From assembly GCA_021405315.1 (NCBI GenBank), contig QWIH01000015.1, positions 1-64,000 on the forward strand: DNA of 64,000 nucleotides. Reading direction: 5' to 3'. The notes below the pieces were generated by a model. That model saw only the letters and a list, made by a program, of their open reading frames with translations, searched no databases and was not told where the DNA came from. This DNA is from Leptolyngbya sp. PLA1 (GTDB taxonomy: Bacteria; Planctomycetota; Phycisphaerae; Phycisphaerales; UBA1924). A program made the translations under genes and the position numbers. Below, one piece after another: positions 34,931 to 45,711 of the stretch (its first letter is position 1; every line of letters starts with the position of its first letter).

Positions 34931-35521
34931 TCAGTTCATCCCGGGGATCGGGAGGTTGATGGTCGCCTTCGGCCACTGCCAGCCGAAGATCCCGGCGGTG
35001 AGGAGCGCGTAGATGAGCCCGTCGATGATGCGCCCGGGGACCTGCGACCAGGGCAGGCCGTGCCAGATGGACAGAGGGAGCGTGGAGCCCGCGTACGCGA
35101 GGAATCCGGTGGCACCGACGACCTGAAAGACCTTCAGGTAGCTCGTGCCGTGGGGCAGCGCATTGGACGCGATGTACCCGATGAAGACGCTCACCAGCAG
35201 CAGGTGGAAGAACCACAGGCCGAGCATCTTGCCCATGCTGGGAGCGCACCCCTGGACAATGAGCATGCCCCAAGGACCTTGCTTGACGCGGGCCATGGCC
35301 TCGGGGTCCTTGTTCCCCTTCCCGCCGCACCAGGGGACGTAGTACACGCCGGGCTCGAAGGACTGGGACCTGAGCAGTTCCAGCAGCGGGCCCTCCTTGG
35401 ACCCGGGGTCCTTGTAGTCGTGCTTGTGGAGGGGGGACGCCATCCAGATGATGGAACTCGCGACGAAGCAGACGACAGCGCTGAGGACGATGGGCAGCCA
35501 GAGTGCGACGAGCTCAGACAT
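34931..35521 (-). CDS. Hypothetical membrane protein
   Basis: A 196-residue protein with four or five hydrophobic segments (about 4-24, 95-115, 120-140, 155-175). Between the first and second lies a soluble stretch containing VPWCGGKGNKDPEAMARVKQGPWG. No enzymatic motif is recognised. The start at 35521 follows an AAAGGAACGG ribosome site and a promoter at 35558-35586; the longer in-frame reading to 35605 would cover that promoter. Confidence 0.75.
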   Translation of the reverse strand: MSELVALWLPIVLSAVVCFVASSIIWMASPLHKHDYKDPGSKEGPLLELLRSQSFEPGVYYVPWCGGKGNKDPEAMARVKQGPWGMLIVQGCAPSMGKMLGLWFFHLLLVSVFIGYIASNALPHGTSYLKVFQVVGATGFLAYAGSTLPLSIWHGLPWSQVPGRIIDGLIYALLTAGIFGWQWPKATINLPIPGMN

Positions 35522-35557
35522 GAACCGTTCCTTTCTTGGCGTGACGCAACCGTGGGC

Positions 35558-35586
35558 AGCATGACTTGGCCCGGTCCCAGTGTCAA
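35558..35586 (-). promoter_or_regulatory. Strong sigma-70-type promoter of the membrane-protein gene
   Basis: On the minus strand, a consensus TTGACA (35586-35581) and CATGCT (35563-35558) are exactly 17 bases apart, upstream of the ATG at 35521. This is the best -35 box seen in the window. Confidence 0.72.
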
Positions 35587-35623
35587 CCGCAGAAAATCGG
35601 ACCAATACATGCGGTGGCGGGCC

Positions 35624-36076
35624 CTACCTCGCGGCGCTGATCATCGCGCGGGCCAGCGGGCTGAGGGAGGCTCGCCGGGCGGAGAGTTCCGCGTAGCGGT
35701 CCGCCACGCCTCCCCTCCCGACGACAGGCGTCGGCCGGGCGGGACTCTGGGGTGACTGCGGGTGCGGTGCGCGGAGCGCGTAGCCGGCGAGGAAGCCGAG
35801 GGCCACTGCCGCCGCTGCGGCCCAGATCCAGCGCGGTGAATGCACGACGACCGGGGCCGTCAGATGGCGTGTGGCGGCGTGGGCGTCCGCGTGCGAACCC
35901 GCCGCCTGCGCCACGGACGCGTGCGCAAGCCGCAAGGAGCGAGCGCATTCGCGGCAGGGGTCGCAGGCGTCCAGATGCGCCGTGAGCTCGGCTCGACGGG
36001 ACGCGGCGAGTTCACCGGCGGCGTCATCGACGAGCATCTCCTGCCACTGGTCGCACGGGCTGGGCCGGTCACTCAT
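35624..36076 (-). CDS. Anti-sigma factor with ZAS zinc motif, single-pass membrane
   Basis: A 150-residue protein. The N-terminal zinc-binding anti-sigma domain has the signature H34-x3-C38-x2-C41 (AHLDACDPC). A linker follows, then one membrane segment (about 83-102, WAAAAAVALGFLAGYAL) and a short extracytoplasmic tail. Proteins of this class hold their ECF sigma factor inactive until an envelope signal releases it. It overlaps the sigma gene by 8 bases on the same strand, which makes the pairing secure by position. Confidence 0.85.
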   Translation of the reverse strand: MSDRPSPCDQWQEMLVDDAAGELAASRRAELTAHLDACDPCRECARSLRLAHASVAQAAGSHADAHAATRHLTAPVVVHSPRWIWAAAAAVALGFLAGYALRAPHPQSPQSPARPTPVVGRGGVADRYAELSARRASLSPLARAMISAAR

Positions 36077-36584
36077 GGGGCACTCCTTGCTGGATCAGGC
36101 ACTCCCGAAGCGTGCGGAGGGCCCGGGCGTAGTGGGTCTTGGCGGTCGGGATGCTGATCGCCAGCGCCGCCGCCGCCTGCGCGAACGAGAGCCCTTCCAC
36201 CGCCTTCGCCAGCAGCACAAGCCGCTGCGGCTCCGTGAGCGTGCGCATCGCCGGAGCAAGTCTCACGGGCTCTTCGTGCGGCGTTTCCTGGTGGAGGGGC
36301 TCGGCAGCGACGGGTCGAGGCCGGGACAGCCGTCTGGTGTCGATGGAGAGGTTGGACGCGGTGCGCCGGAGCCACGCGACCTGCGATGCCTCGGTCGGGC
36401 ACCGCGGAGAGGACGCGAGGAATCGGGCGAAGGTCTCCTGCGTGACATCCAGAGCCGCGTCGTGCCTCAGCCCGTGTGCGCACGCCCAGCGATACACCAG
36501 CGCGCGGTACGCGGTGAAAAGCTCTCCGGCGGGGCGGGCGGGCGAGAGTGGAGTGTGCTGGTCCACCGGGTTCTGGTCCCTCAC
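36069..36584 (-). CDS. ECF-type RNA polymerase sigma factor
   Basis: A 171-residue sigma factor. Region 2 reads FTAYRALVYRWACAHGLRHDAALDVTQETFARFL with the following WLRRTASNLSIDTRRL, and region 4 reads LTEPQRLVLLAKAVEGLSFAQAAAALAISIPTAKTHYARALRTLREC, a complete helix-turn-helix. The GTG at 36584 is chosen because it overlaps the stop of the upstream lipoprotein gene as GTGA; longer in-frame reading passes through that gene. The stop is inside the anti-sigma start. The three genes are therefore a tightly coupled lipoprotein - sigma - anti-sigma operon. Confidence 0.88.
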   Translation of the reverse strand: MRDQNPVDQHTPLSPARPAGELFTAYRALVYRWACAHGLRHDAALDVTQETFARFLASSPRCPTEASQVAWLRRTASNLSIDTRRLSRPRPVAAEPLHQETPHEEPVRLAPAMRTLTEPQRLVLLAKAVEGLSFAQAAAALAISIPTAKTHYARALRTLRECLIQQGVPHE

Positions 36585-37603
36585 GGGGCTGCGGGGGTTG
36601 CGATGCGGCTGGTCGCGAGGAGTTCGCGGTCTGCGTCGAGGAGCGCGTTGCCATCGAAGGTCCAGATCAGCGTGCCATCGCGGACCTCGTCCGCGTTGTG
36701 GGCCACGATCTCGCCGGGAAGCTTCAGGCTCACCTCCCAGCGCTCGTCGCGCAGGTCTTCGGTCACCTCGCGTCGGGCCCGCTCCAGCTCGAAGGCGGCG
36801 GTCGCCGCCGCGACCTCCTCGGCCCTCAGGTTCTCGCGAGCCAGGGCTGAAGCCAGATCCTTGGAGACCAGGGACAGGAAGTCCTCCGCGATGGCGGCGA
36901 GGGCAGCGTCCCGCTCCTCTGTCTGGGGCAAGGCCATGAGTTTGGTCGCGTTCGCGAGGTCGTACGACCGGGCCCGCGCGAGCGCCCCCTCGAGCACGCG
37001 CAGACGCACGTCCTGTGGCCGGTCGGTCAGCGCGTGTGTCGCCGCCCGCACCTGCCACGCCTGCTTCTCGAGCTCGACGCGTCGGAACGACTCCAGCAGC
37101 GACACGCGATCCTGGTCCGTCAGCGTCTGGGGATCGGCCTTCAGGAGTTCCGATGTGCGGCTGTCGTGCTCGAGCGCCCGCTGCGACACGCTGAACGGCG
37201 CGTACACCCGCGACCGGTACACCCGCGCGAAATGCACGTAGGTGTCCGCGCCCCGGCGCTCCCACGTCACGGACGTGGGGAACTTGAGCGAGGCCTCGTC
37301 GCTGCCCGTGGCGTAGGTCGCCGGCAGCACTCCCCCCGGGGCAATGCTGACGGTGGCACGGCGGACGTGATCCGTCCCGCCGCTCGGCGTCTTGGTCTCC
37401 CACTGGCTCACCTGCCACACCCCGCCGGCGAGCGGGAGCGCGTCGCCCTGGGTCAGGTCGTCCAGGTCGCCCCGAAACTCTGACTCAAAGTCCGTCGTGC
37501 CGTCGGAGCGGACGGTGATCGTCTCGGCCCGCTCGAGGCAGCCGCCGGCAACCAGCGCGAGGCTTGCGGCGACCGAGAGCACAGCGAGTGCGGCATGATT
37601 CAT
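36581..37603 (-). CDS. Lipoprotein heading an ECF sigma operon
   Basis: A 340-residue protein. Its signal peptide ends in LALVAGGC, predicting lipidation at C22. The mature part starts ERAETITVRSDGTTDFESEFRGD, a beta-rich stretch seen in other planctomycete lipoproteins of unknown role, and has a helical middle (about 160-290). It is preceded by AGGAG. Its stop overlaps the sigma-factor GTG. Being first in an operon with an ECF/anti-sigma pair, it may take part in sensing or be the main output; this is inferred from position. Confidence 0.72.
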   Translation of the reverse strand: MNHAALAVLSVAASLALVAGGCLERAETITVRSDGTTDFESEFRGDLDDLTQGDALPLAGGVWQVSQWETKTPSGGTDHVRRATVSIAPGGVLPATYATGSDEASLKFPTSVTWERRGADTYVHFARVYRSRVYAPFSVSQRALEHDSRTSELLKADPQTLTDQDRVSLLESFRRVELEKQAWQVRAATHALTDRPQDVRLRVLEGALARARSYDLANATKLMALPQTEERDAALAAIAEDFLSLVSKDLASALARENLRAEEVAAATAAFELERARREVTEDLRDERWEVSLKLPGEIVAHNADEVRDGTLIWTFDGNALLDADRELLATSRIATPAAP

Positions 37604-37752
37604 GTGCAGAACTCCTTGCGGGGACGGTGGGGCGCCCCTCACAGACATAGACGGCCAACCCCCCCCCGGCGGATGACACAATCCGCGGGGCGGGCCCGAG
37701 ATCGGCCGGCACCAGAGGGAGCCGCTCCTGGGCGTGGACGGCGAAGGAGCGT

Positions 37753-40926
<3,174 letters not shown>

Positions 40927-40945
40927 TCGATTCCTCCGTGGCTCC

Positions 40946-40975
40946 ACTGTAGCGGCGACGCTAACAGGAGTCTAA
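40946..40975 (-). promoter_or_regulatory. Sigma-70-type promoter of uvrA
   Basis: On the minus strand, TTAGAC (40975-40970) and TACAGT (40951-40946) are 18 bases apart. GGAGG (40937-40933) and the GTG at 40926 follow. No LexA-type inverted repeat was recognised. Confidence 0.55.
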
Positions 40976-41009
40976 CGGAACGGCGTGGTTCCCGACCGCC
41001 GCCGTGTGT

Positions 41010-41270
41010 TCAGAGCGACTTCCCGCACTCCGGGCACTTCATGCCGCGCAGCGAATACCCGCAGCCACAGCGGTGCTCGCGCGTGTCGATGAGTCGGCTG
41101 GCGAGTTCGAGGGCGGTCCAGCACAGGAGGCACGCCGCGGCGAGCAGGGCCCCCGCCCAGATGTCGGTCTGCCCGTAGTTCGCATACCACCCGAAGTTGA
41201 GACGCACAAACACGAATGCGAAGCCCGCGGCGAGGAGTCCGCCAACCAGCAGCCAGTGCCTGTGTCTCAC
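41010..41270 (-). CDS. Small membrane protein with zinc-ribbon tail
   Basis: An 86-residue protein. Two hydrophobic segments (about 7-23 and 38-55) are followed by the C-terminal ribbon CGCGYSLRGMKCPECG, a form seen at the ends of many planctomycete membrane proteins and expected to bind zinc in the cytoplasm. The GTG start at 41270 has GGGAGG 5 bases upstream. It lies 10 bases after the next gene upstream, as the last member of the dut operon. Confidence 0.75.
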   Translation of the reverse strand: MRHRHWLLVGGLLAAGFAFVFVRLNFGWYANYGQTDIWAGALLAAACLLCWTALELASRLIDTREHRCGCGYSLRGMKCPECGKSL

Positions 41271-41280
41271 GCACGCCTCC

Positions 41281-41436
41281 CTAGGGAGTGGTCGCGGGCG
41301 GCGTGGGCGGTTTCTTGGTCGCCCCCTCCCGTGCAGCCCGCAGGAATCCCAGCAGCATGAGCCCGATCGCGATGCCGATGAGGTAATACGCGAGCCGGCG
41401 GCCGAAGCCCTCTTTCCACGATCCGCCCGTCTGCAT
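41281..41436 (-). CDS. Very small single-pass membrane protein
   Basis: A 51-residue protein: a charged N-terminus (MQTGGSWKEGFGRR), one membrane segment (LAYYLIGIAIGLMLLGFL) and a Lys/Pro/Thr-rich tail. It sits 8 bases after dut and 10 bases before the next gene, all in one direction, so it is likely to be real in spite of its size. A long overlapping frame on this strand (to 42015) is not credible. Function unknown. Confidence 0.62.
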   Translation of the reverse strand: MQTGGSWKEGFGRRLAYYLIGIAIGLMLLGFLRAAREGATKKPPTPPATTP

Positions 41437-41444
41437 GGGTGATC

Positions 41445-41894
41445 CTAGTGCCGCCCGGTCGAGCCGAAGCCGCCTTCGCCCCGCGCTGTTTCGCCGAGCT
41501 CTGGAACCACGTCGATCGTGGCGCGGACCACCGGGGCGATCACGAGTTGCACGATCCGCATGCCGTGGGTGACGGTAAAGGCTTCCTTGCCGTGGTTGAT
41601 GAGCGCGATGCGGAGCTCGCCCCGGTAGTCGCTGTCGATCGTGCCCGGGGCGTTGGGCACGGAGAGCCCGTGCTTCGTCGCGAGGCCAGACCGGGGACGC
41701 ACCTGACCCTCGAAGCCTTCTGGGATCGCCAGGGCCAGTCCTGTTGGGATCACCGCGATGCTGCCGGGCTGAAGCACGACAGGGGCGTCCGGCAGGCACG
41801 CGTGAATGTCCATGCCCGCGGCACCAGAGGTCTGATAACCGGGTACGGTCGCTTCCCCATGGAGCTTCTTGACCGCGAGGCAAACGGTGCTCAT
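41445..41894 (-). CDS. dut: Deoxyuridine 5'-triphosphate nucleotidohydrolase
   Basis: dUTPase hydrolyses dUTP to dUMP and pyrophosphate, keeping uracil out of DNA and feeding thymidylate synthesis. The 149-residue protein has the five motifs of the trimeric family: [43 protein letters not shown] and the C-terminal [11 protein letters not shown]. The ATG at 41894 overlaps the stop of the upstream gene (ATGA), so the two are translationally coupled. Confidence 0.96.
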   Translation of the reverse strand: MSTVCLAVKKLHGEATVPGYQTSGAAGMDIHACLPDAPVVLQPGSIAVIPTGLALAIPEGFEGQVRPRSGLATKHGLSVPNAPGTIDSDYRGELRIALINHGKEAFTVTHGMRIVQLVIAPVVRATIDVVPELGETARGEGGFGSTGRH

Positions 41895-42205
41895 GCGGTG
41901 CGGCTCGCGGCATAGGTCGCGGCGACTGTCCAAGGGCCCGCCGATCGGCTCGGGACGCGGACCTCTGCGACCGGGTTGCACGGGCGACCCTCGGCCTCCG
42001 CCAGAATCCGGTCATAAGTTTCGATCAGACGCCTGGTTGTGGCGATGGCCTGCTCCACGCTGCTCGCCCCAACCACCCGACGGAAGAGGTCCGGCCGTCC
42101 TCCTTGGAGGATGGCCTCCTGGGATTCCAGGAGGGTGCCTAAGAGCTGCTCGGCCTGCGAACGGGCCGCGCGGGTCTGATTCAGGATGGCTTCACGGTCA
42201 CTCAT
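41891..42205 (-). CDS. Small helical protein coupled to dut
   Basis: A 104-residue, mainly helical protein ([30 protein letters not shown] and [23 protein letters not shown]). It might be a FlgN-like or other helical-bundle adaptor, but this is only a resemblance. Its stop overlaps the dut start. The start is uncertain: ATG at 42205, or the pair of ATGs at 42244 and 42241, which lie right where a transcript from the TTGCCA-18-TAGACT promoter (42279-42250) would begin, giving a leaderless message with 12-13 more residues. Confidence 0.6.
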   Translation of the reverse strand: MSDREAILNQTRAARSQAEQLLGTLLESQEAILQGGRPDLFRRVVGASSVEQAIATTRRLIETYDRILAEAEGRPCNPVAEVRVPSRSAGPWTVAATYAASRTA

Positions 42206-42249
42206 GCGGTCAGAAAGCCGGGGTGGACGAACCCGCCTCATCATTAGGA

Positions 42250-42279
42250 AGTCTATCACGCCGATTGAACACTTGGCAA
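42250..42279 (-). promoter_or_regulatory. Sigma-70-type promoter of the dut operon
   Basis: On the minus strand, TTGCCA (42279-42274) and TAGACT (42255-42250) are 18 bases apart. The predicted transcription start, near 42243, coincides with the ATG pair at 42244/42241. Confidence 0.55.
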
Positions 42280-42311
42280 CGTGTATAGTTCGGATATGGT
42301 TCGGGTTTGGA

Positions 42312-43901
42312 TTACCCCGGCCTGGTCATCTCCGGCACGTGGCGCCGGATCATCTCGATGACGGGACCGGGCGACGCGCCGGAACGGACGGCGGAGAGAT
42401 CCGCGACCATGGCCGAGGCATCGAACTCGGCCCGTACGGACGCCGCAAGAGCCAGGATGCCGGGATACGGCGTGGGGAGGAGGCCCTCGGCGTCGTAGGC
42501 GAGCTCCTCGAAGAGCTTCTCTCCGGGCCTGGCGCCGGTGAAGAGGATGTCGATTTCACGGCCTGACAGGCGCAGCGCCGGGCCGCCGACGTGACTCGCG
42601 GCCTGCCCGCCCGCGAGTCCCGCGACTCGGGGCTCAAAGCCGTGGAGCGCCACGAATCTCTGGGCGAGGTCGAGGATGCGGATGGGCTCACCCATGTCGA
42701 GGACGAAGATGGTGGGCTGGGGTCCGGCGGAGGTGTCGTGGGCGTCGATGGCGCCGGCCTGGATGACCAGCGTCGCCGCTTCGTGGATGGTCATGAAGTA
42801 GCGCGTCATCCTGGGATCGGTGACGGTGATCGGCCCGCCCTCGGCGAGCTGCGCCGACCAGATGGGGAGCACGCTGCACGCCGAGCCCAGCACGTTTCCG
42901 AACCGCACCATCGTGAAGCTGGTCGTGGGCCCGGGGCGTCCGCGGGCCAGGGCGTTGCAGTGCTGCACGTACATCTCGGCGAGGCGCTTGGTCGCCCCCA
43001 TGACGCTGGTGGGGTTGACGGCCTTGTCCGACGAGATCATCACGAACCGCTCGGCGCCGACCGCCATCGCGGCGTCCGCGACGGACTTGGTCCCGAAGAG
43101 GTTGTTGGTTACGGCGTGGGAGGGGTGGTCCTCCATGAGCGGAACGTGCTTGTGGGCCGCGGAGTGGAAGATCGTCTGCGGGCGCAGGCCCACGAACTGG
43201 CGGAGGGTGCTCTCCGCGTCCGTGATGTCGTGCAGGAGGGCCTTGCGGGGGAGGTCGGGGAACCGGCGCGCGATCTGCCTGTCGATCTCGAACAGCGCGT
43301 TCTCGGAGCGTTCTGCGAGCACCAGTTGCGCCGGGCGGAAGGTCGCCGCGATGCGGCAGATCTCCGAGCCGATCGAGCCACCCGCGCCTGTCACCAGCAC
43401 CCGCTTGCCCTCGATGACCCGAGCCACGGCACGTCGATCGATGCCGTAGGGCGTGCGGCCGATGAGGTCCACCATGTCGATCGCGGGAGCGATGCCGCCG
43501 GGCCGGGTCGGGCCGGCGACGGCGAGCATCTCGGCGAGGGGTGGCACCGTGCGTTCGGCGATGTGCAACTGCCGGAGTTGGGCCCTGAGCTTCAGCGTCG
43601 CCGCGGGCATGCCCCCGGGGATCGAGACAATGGCCGCGGTGAAGGGCTGGGCCGCATGGAGCTTGGGGAGGTCTTCCACCGAGCCGAGCACCGGCACCCC
43701 CAGGGTTGCAACCACACCCTCTCGCACCGCCTCCGGCCCCGCGAGCAGGCAGCCAACCGGCACGGGCGCCCCCGGCAGGCGGGAGAGGTGAGCCGCGAGC
43801 CCTGCGACGCTCTCGGGGGTGCCGATGAGGATGGCCCGGGTCCAGAGAGGATCGGCGGGGTGCGCGGGGCTTGGGGCGGCAATAGCAGCGGTGGCGGGCA
43901 T
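42312..43901 (-). CDS. CapD/PglF-like nucleotide-sugar 4,6-dehydratase, soluble
   Basis: A 529-residue protein. The N-terminal part (about 20-165) looks like a Rossmann-type domain, and the C-terminal part (about 180-510) is an extended SDR with GAGGSIGSE, the HSAAHKHVPLMEDHP segment and NPTSVMGATKRLAEM, where Met replaces the usual catalytic Tyr, as is normal for this branch. Such enzymes convert UDP-GlcNAc or a relative into a 4-keto-6-deoxy sugar for surface glycans. Membrane-bound relatives have four N-terminal helices, which are missing here, so this one should be cytoplasmic. The ATG at 43901 gives the expected N-terminus. Confidence 0.88.
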   Translation of the reverse strand: MPATAAIAAPSPAHPADPLWTRAILIGTPESVAGLAAHLSRLPGAPVPVGCLLAGPEAVREGVVATLGVPVLGSVEDLPKLHAAQPFTAAIVSIPGGMPAATLKLRAQLRQLHIAERTVPPLAEMLAVAGPTRPGGIAPAIDMVDLIGRTPYGIDRRAVARVIEGKRVLVTGAGGSIGSEICRIAATFRPAQLVLAERSENALFEIDRQIARRFPDLPRKALLHDITDAESTLRQFVGLRPQTIFHSAAHKHVPLMEDHPSHAVTNNLFGTKSVADAAMAVGAERFVMISSDKAVNPTSVMGATKRLAEMYVQHCNALARGRPGPTTSFTMVRFGNVLGSACSVLPIWSAQLAEGGPITVTDPRMTRYFMTIHEAATLVIQAGAIDAHDTSAGPQPTIFVLDMGEPIRILDLAQRFVALHGFEPRVAGLAGGQAASHVGGPALRLSGREIDILFTGARPGEKLFEELAYDAEGLLPTPYPGILALAASVRAEFDASAMVADLSAVRSGASPGPVIEMIRRHVPEMTRPG

Positions 43902-44063
43902 GATGGTCCTCTGCAAGGCTCTATCGGCCGGGCAGGGCAAGGCGAGTGAAGAAGGGGGGGCGGGCGGAGAGGTGATCACCGGGCCCCGGGGATGAGGGCG
44001 TTTGTCGCGCGGGCCGATGGCGGGGTTCAGGATTGATCCGGCGCTCTCCCGGCGCGGGCCCAC

Positions 44064-44069
44064 TACCAT
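44064..44069 (+). promoter_or_regulatory. -10-like TACCAT box of tRNA-Val
   Basis: TACCAT lies 11 bases before the mature 5' end of tRNA-Val. The same hexamer (51279-51284) lies 13 bases before tRNA-Lys, and TACGCT (14598-14603) 14 bases before tRNA-Ser. No good -35 box is seen. Confidence 0.45.
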
Positions 44070-44080
44070 GCTTCGCTCTT

Positions 44081-44153
44081 GGGCGGGTAGCTCAGCGGCT
44101 AGAGCATTCGCCTTACACGCGAAGGGTCCGGGGTTCGAATCCCCGCCCGCCCA
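44081..44153 (+). tRNA. tRNA-Val (anticodon UAC)
   Basis: A 73-base tRNA. The acceptor stem GGGCGGG (44081-44087) pairs with CCCGCCC (44146-44152), with A as discriminator and no encoded CCA. The anticodon stem TTCGC/GCGAA encloses the loop CTTACAC, giving TAC (UAC), which reads valine codons. The T-arm is CGGGGTTCGAATCCCCG. Confidence 0.96.
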
Positions 44154-44207
44154 TTCCTGCGCTTCCGCCGCCGAGGCGGGCGATTCTCTCTGGGGCAACT
44201 TCGGAAC

Positions 44208-45476
44208 GTGAACGCCCTCGATCTACTTTACATCCCGCTCGCTCTGGTGACGGCCCCCAAGTGGGCCTCCAAGCGCCGCCGGGGCTGGCGGGAACGGATG
44301 GGCCACACGCCGGAGTTCCCTCCCAAGACGCGGCCCCGCATTGTGCTGCACGCGGTGTCGGTGGGGGAGGTCTCAGCACTTCGGCAACTGGTCCCGCTGC
44401 TGACGCCCCACGCGGAGGTCATCGTCACCGCGACGACGGACACGGGTCTGGCGCGAGCCCATGCGCTCTTCGACTCGGGCGCGACGGTGCTGAGGTACCC
44501 GCTGGATTTTTCATGGTGTGTGGCGAGGTTCCTGGACGCGGTGAAGCCGGACGTGGTGGGACTGGTGGAACTCGAACTGTGGCCAAACTTCGTCGACGCG
44601 TGCGCGGCCCGGGGCATCCCGGCGTGCATCATCAATGGCAGGCTCAGCGAGCGGTCGTTCCGGGGCTACAGGCACATCAGGGGGTTCATCGAGCGGCGGC
44701 TGCGGAAGCTGCGGGCCGTCTGCGTCCAGGATTCGGAGTACGCCGCGAGGTTCCGGGCGCTGGGGGCACCGGCGGATCGCGTGCTGGTCACCGGCTCGAT
44801 GAAGTGGGACAGTGTCCCGCCGGCGCCGACGACGGTGGAGGGTGCGGCGGAGCTGGCCCAGCAGTTCGGCATCGACCGCACAAGGCCGTTGATTGTGGCG
44901 GGCAGCACCGGCCCGGACGAGGAAGCGCTGCTGCACGCGGCGTGCCCGCCGGGCGTGCAACTGCTCTGTGCCCCGCGCAAGCCAGAACGATTCGACGAGG
45001 CGGAGCGCGCGTTGCCTGGGTGTGTGCGGCTGACTCACCTGCGAGCCGGCACCGCCTCGCCGGGTTCGGCCACGGGCCGGTTCCTCCTCGACACGATCGG
45101 CGAACTGCGGAAGGCGTACGCCCTGGCAGACGTGGTGGTGGTGGGGCGGAGTTTCGGAATGCTGCACGGCTCGGACCCGGTGGAGCCGGCAGCGCTGGCG
45201 AAGCCGGTGGTCATCGGCCCCGCAGTCGCGGACTTCGCGCAGGTGGTCGCGGCGCTGGAACGACACAGGGGCATCTGCCGAGTGGAGGCGGCGGGTCTGC
45301 CCGGAGTGCTCGCCGACCTGCTGGCTGACGCCGGGAAGCGTGCAGCCCTGGTTCGGGGAGCCCTGGAGTGCATCGCGGCGGAGGCAGGGGCCTCACGCCG
45401 ACATGAGGAACTTCTGACAGGGCTGTTGCCCGGACCCGTCAGACCCCCAACGATGCCCGCGAACGGGACTGGCTGA
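44208..45476 (+). CDS. waaA: 3-deoxy-D-manno-octulosonic acid (Kdo) transferase
   Basis: WaaA adds Kdo to lipid A precursor at the inner membrane, an early step in LPS core synthesis. The 422-residue protein has an N-terminal anchor segment (LDLLYIPLALVTAP), the conserved VSVGEVSALRQLVPLL, VELELWPNFVDACAARGIPACIINGRLSERS and, in the C-terminal GT-B domain, VVVGRSFGMLHGSDPVEPAALAKPV in place of the usual GSFVxxGGHNxLEPA. The start is a GTG at 44208 without a clear ribosome site, 54 bases after tRNA-Val. It indicates an outer membrane with Kdo-containing LPS. Confidence 0.9.
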   Translation: MNALDLLYIPLALVTAPKWASKRRRGWRERMGHTPEFPPKTRPRIVLHAVSVGEVSALRQLVPLLTPHAEVIVTATTDTGLARAHALFDSGATVLRYPLDFSWCVARFLDAVKPDVVGLVELELWPNFVDACAARGIPACIINGRLSERSFRGYRHIRGFIERRLRKLRAVCVQDSEYAARFRALGAPADRVLVTGSMKWDSVPPAPTTVEGAAELAQQFGIDRTRPLIVAGSTGPDEEALLHAACPPGVQLLCAPRKPERFDEAERALPGCVRLTHLRAGTASPGSATGRFLLDTIGELRKAYALADVVVVGRSFGMLHGSDPVEPAALAKPVVIGPAVADFAQVVAALERHRGICRVEAAGLPGVLADLLADAGKRAALVRGALECIAAEAGASRRHEELLTGLLPGPVRPPTMPANGTG

Positions 45477-45526
45477 GGGGTCGACCCACTGGTAGGTGAG
45501 TGTTCGGAATCCTGACACGTACCGAC

Positions 45527-45555
45527 TTGTGTTCGACCCGGAATTCGGTCACAAT
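45527..45555 (+). promoter_or_regulatory. Promoter of the giant subtilase gene
   Basis: TTGTGT (45527-45532) and CACAAT (45550-45555) are 17 bases apart. The leader of about 150 bases contains a hairpin, CCCCTG-CACACA-CAGGGG (45677-45694), 18 bases before the ATG. Confidence 0.5.
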
Positions 45556-45711
45556 AGGATCAGGGAGCAAGGGGGCCCGTATGGCATGACGCCAACGGGC
45601 GCCGCGGCTTATGGTGGGACCACAGGTTCCGCCTCACAGGCTGCACCCGCCGGACTCCTACTTGGGATTGCACACGCCCCTGCACACACAGGGGCTGTCT
45701 TGGAGTGTCGT

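Noticed and set aside
45586-45711. Longer N-terminus of the giant protease
   Set aside because: The extension is low-complexity and would cover the leader hairpin; the ATG at 45712 has a ribosome site and puts the export motif at its usual distance.
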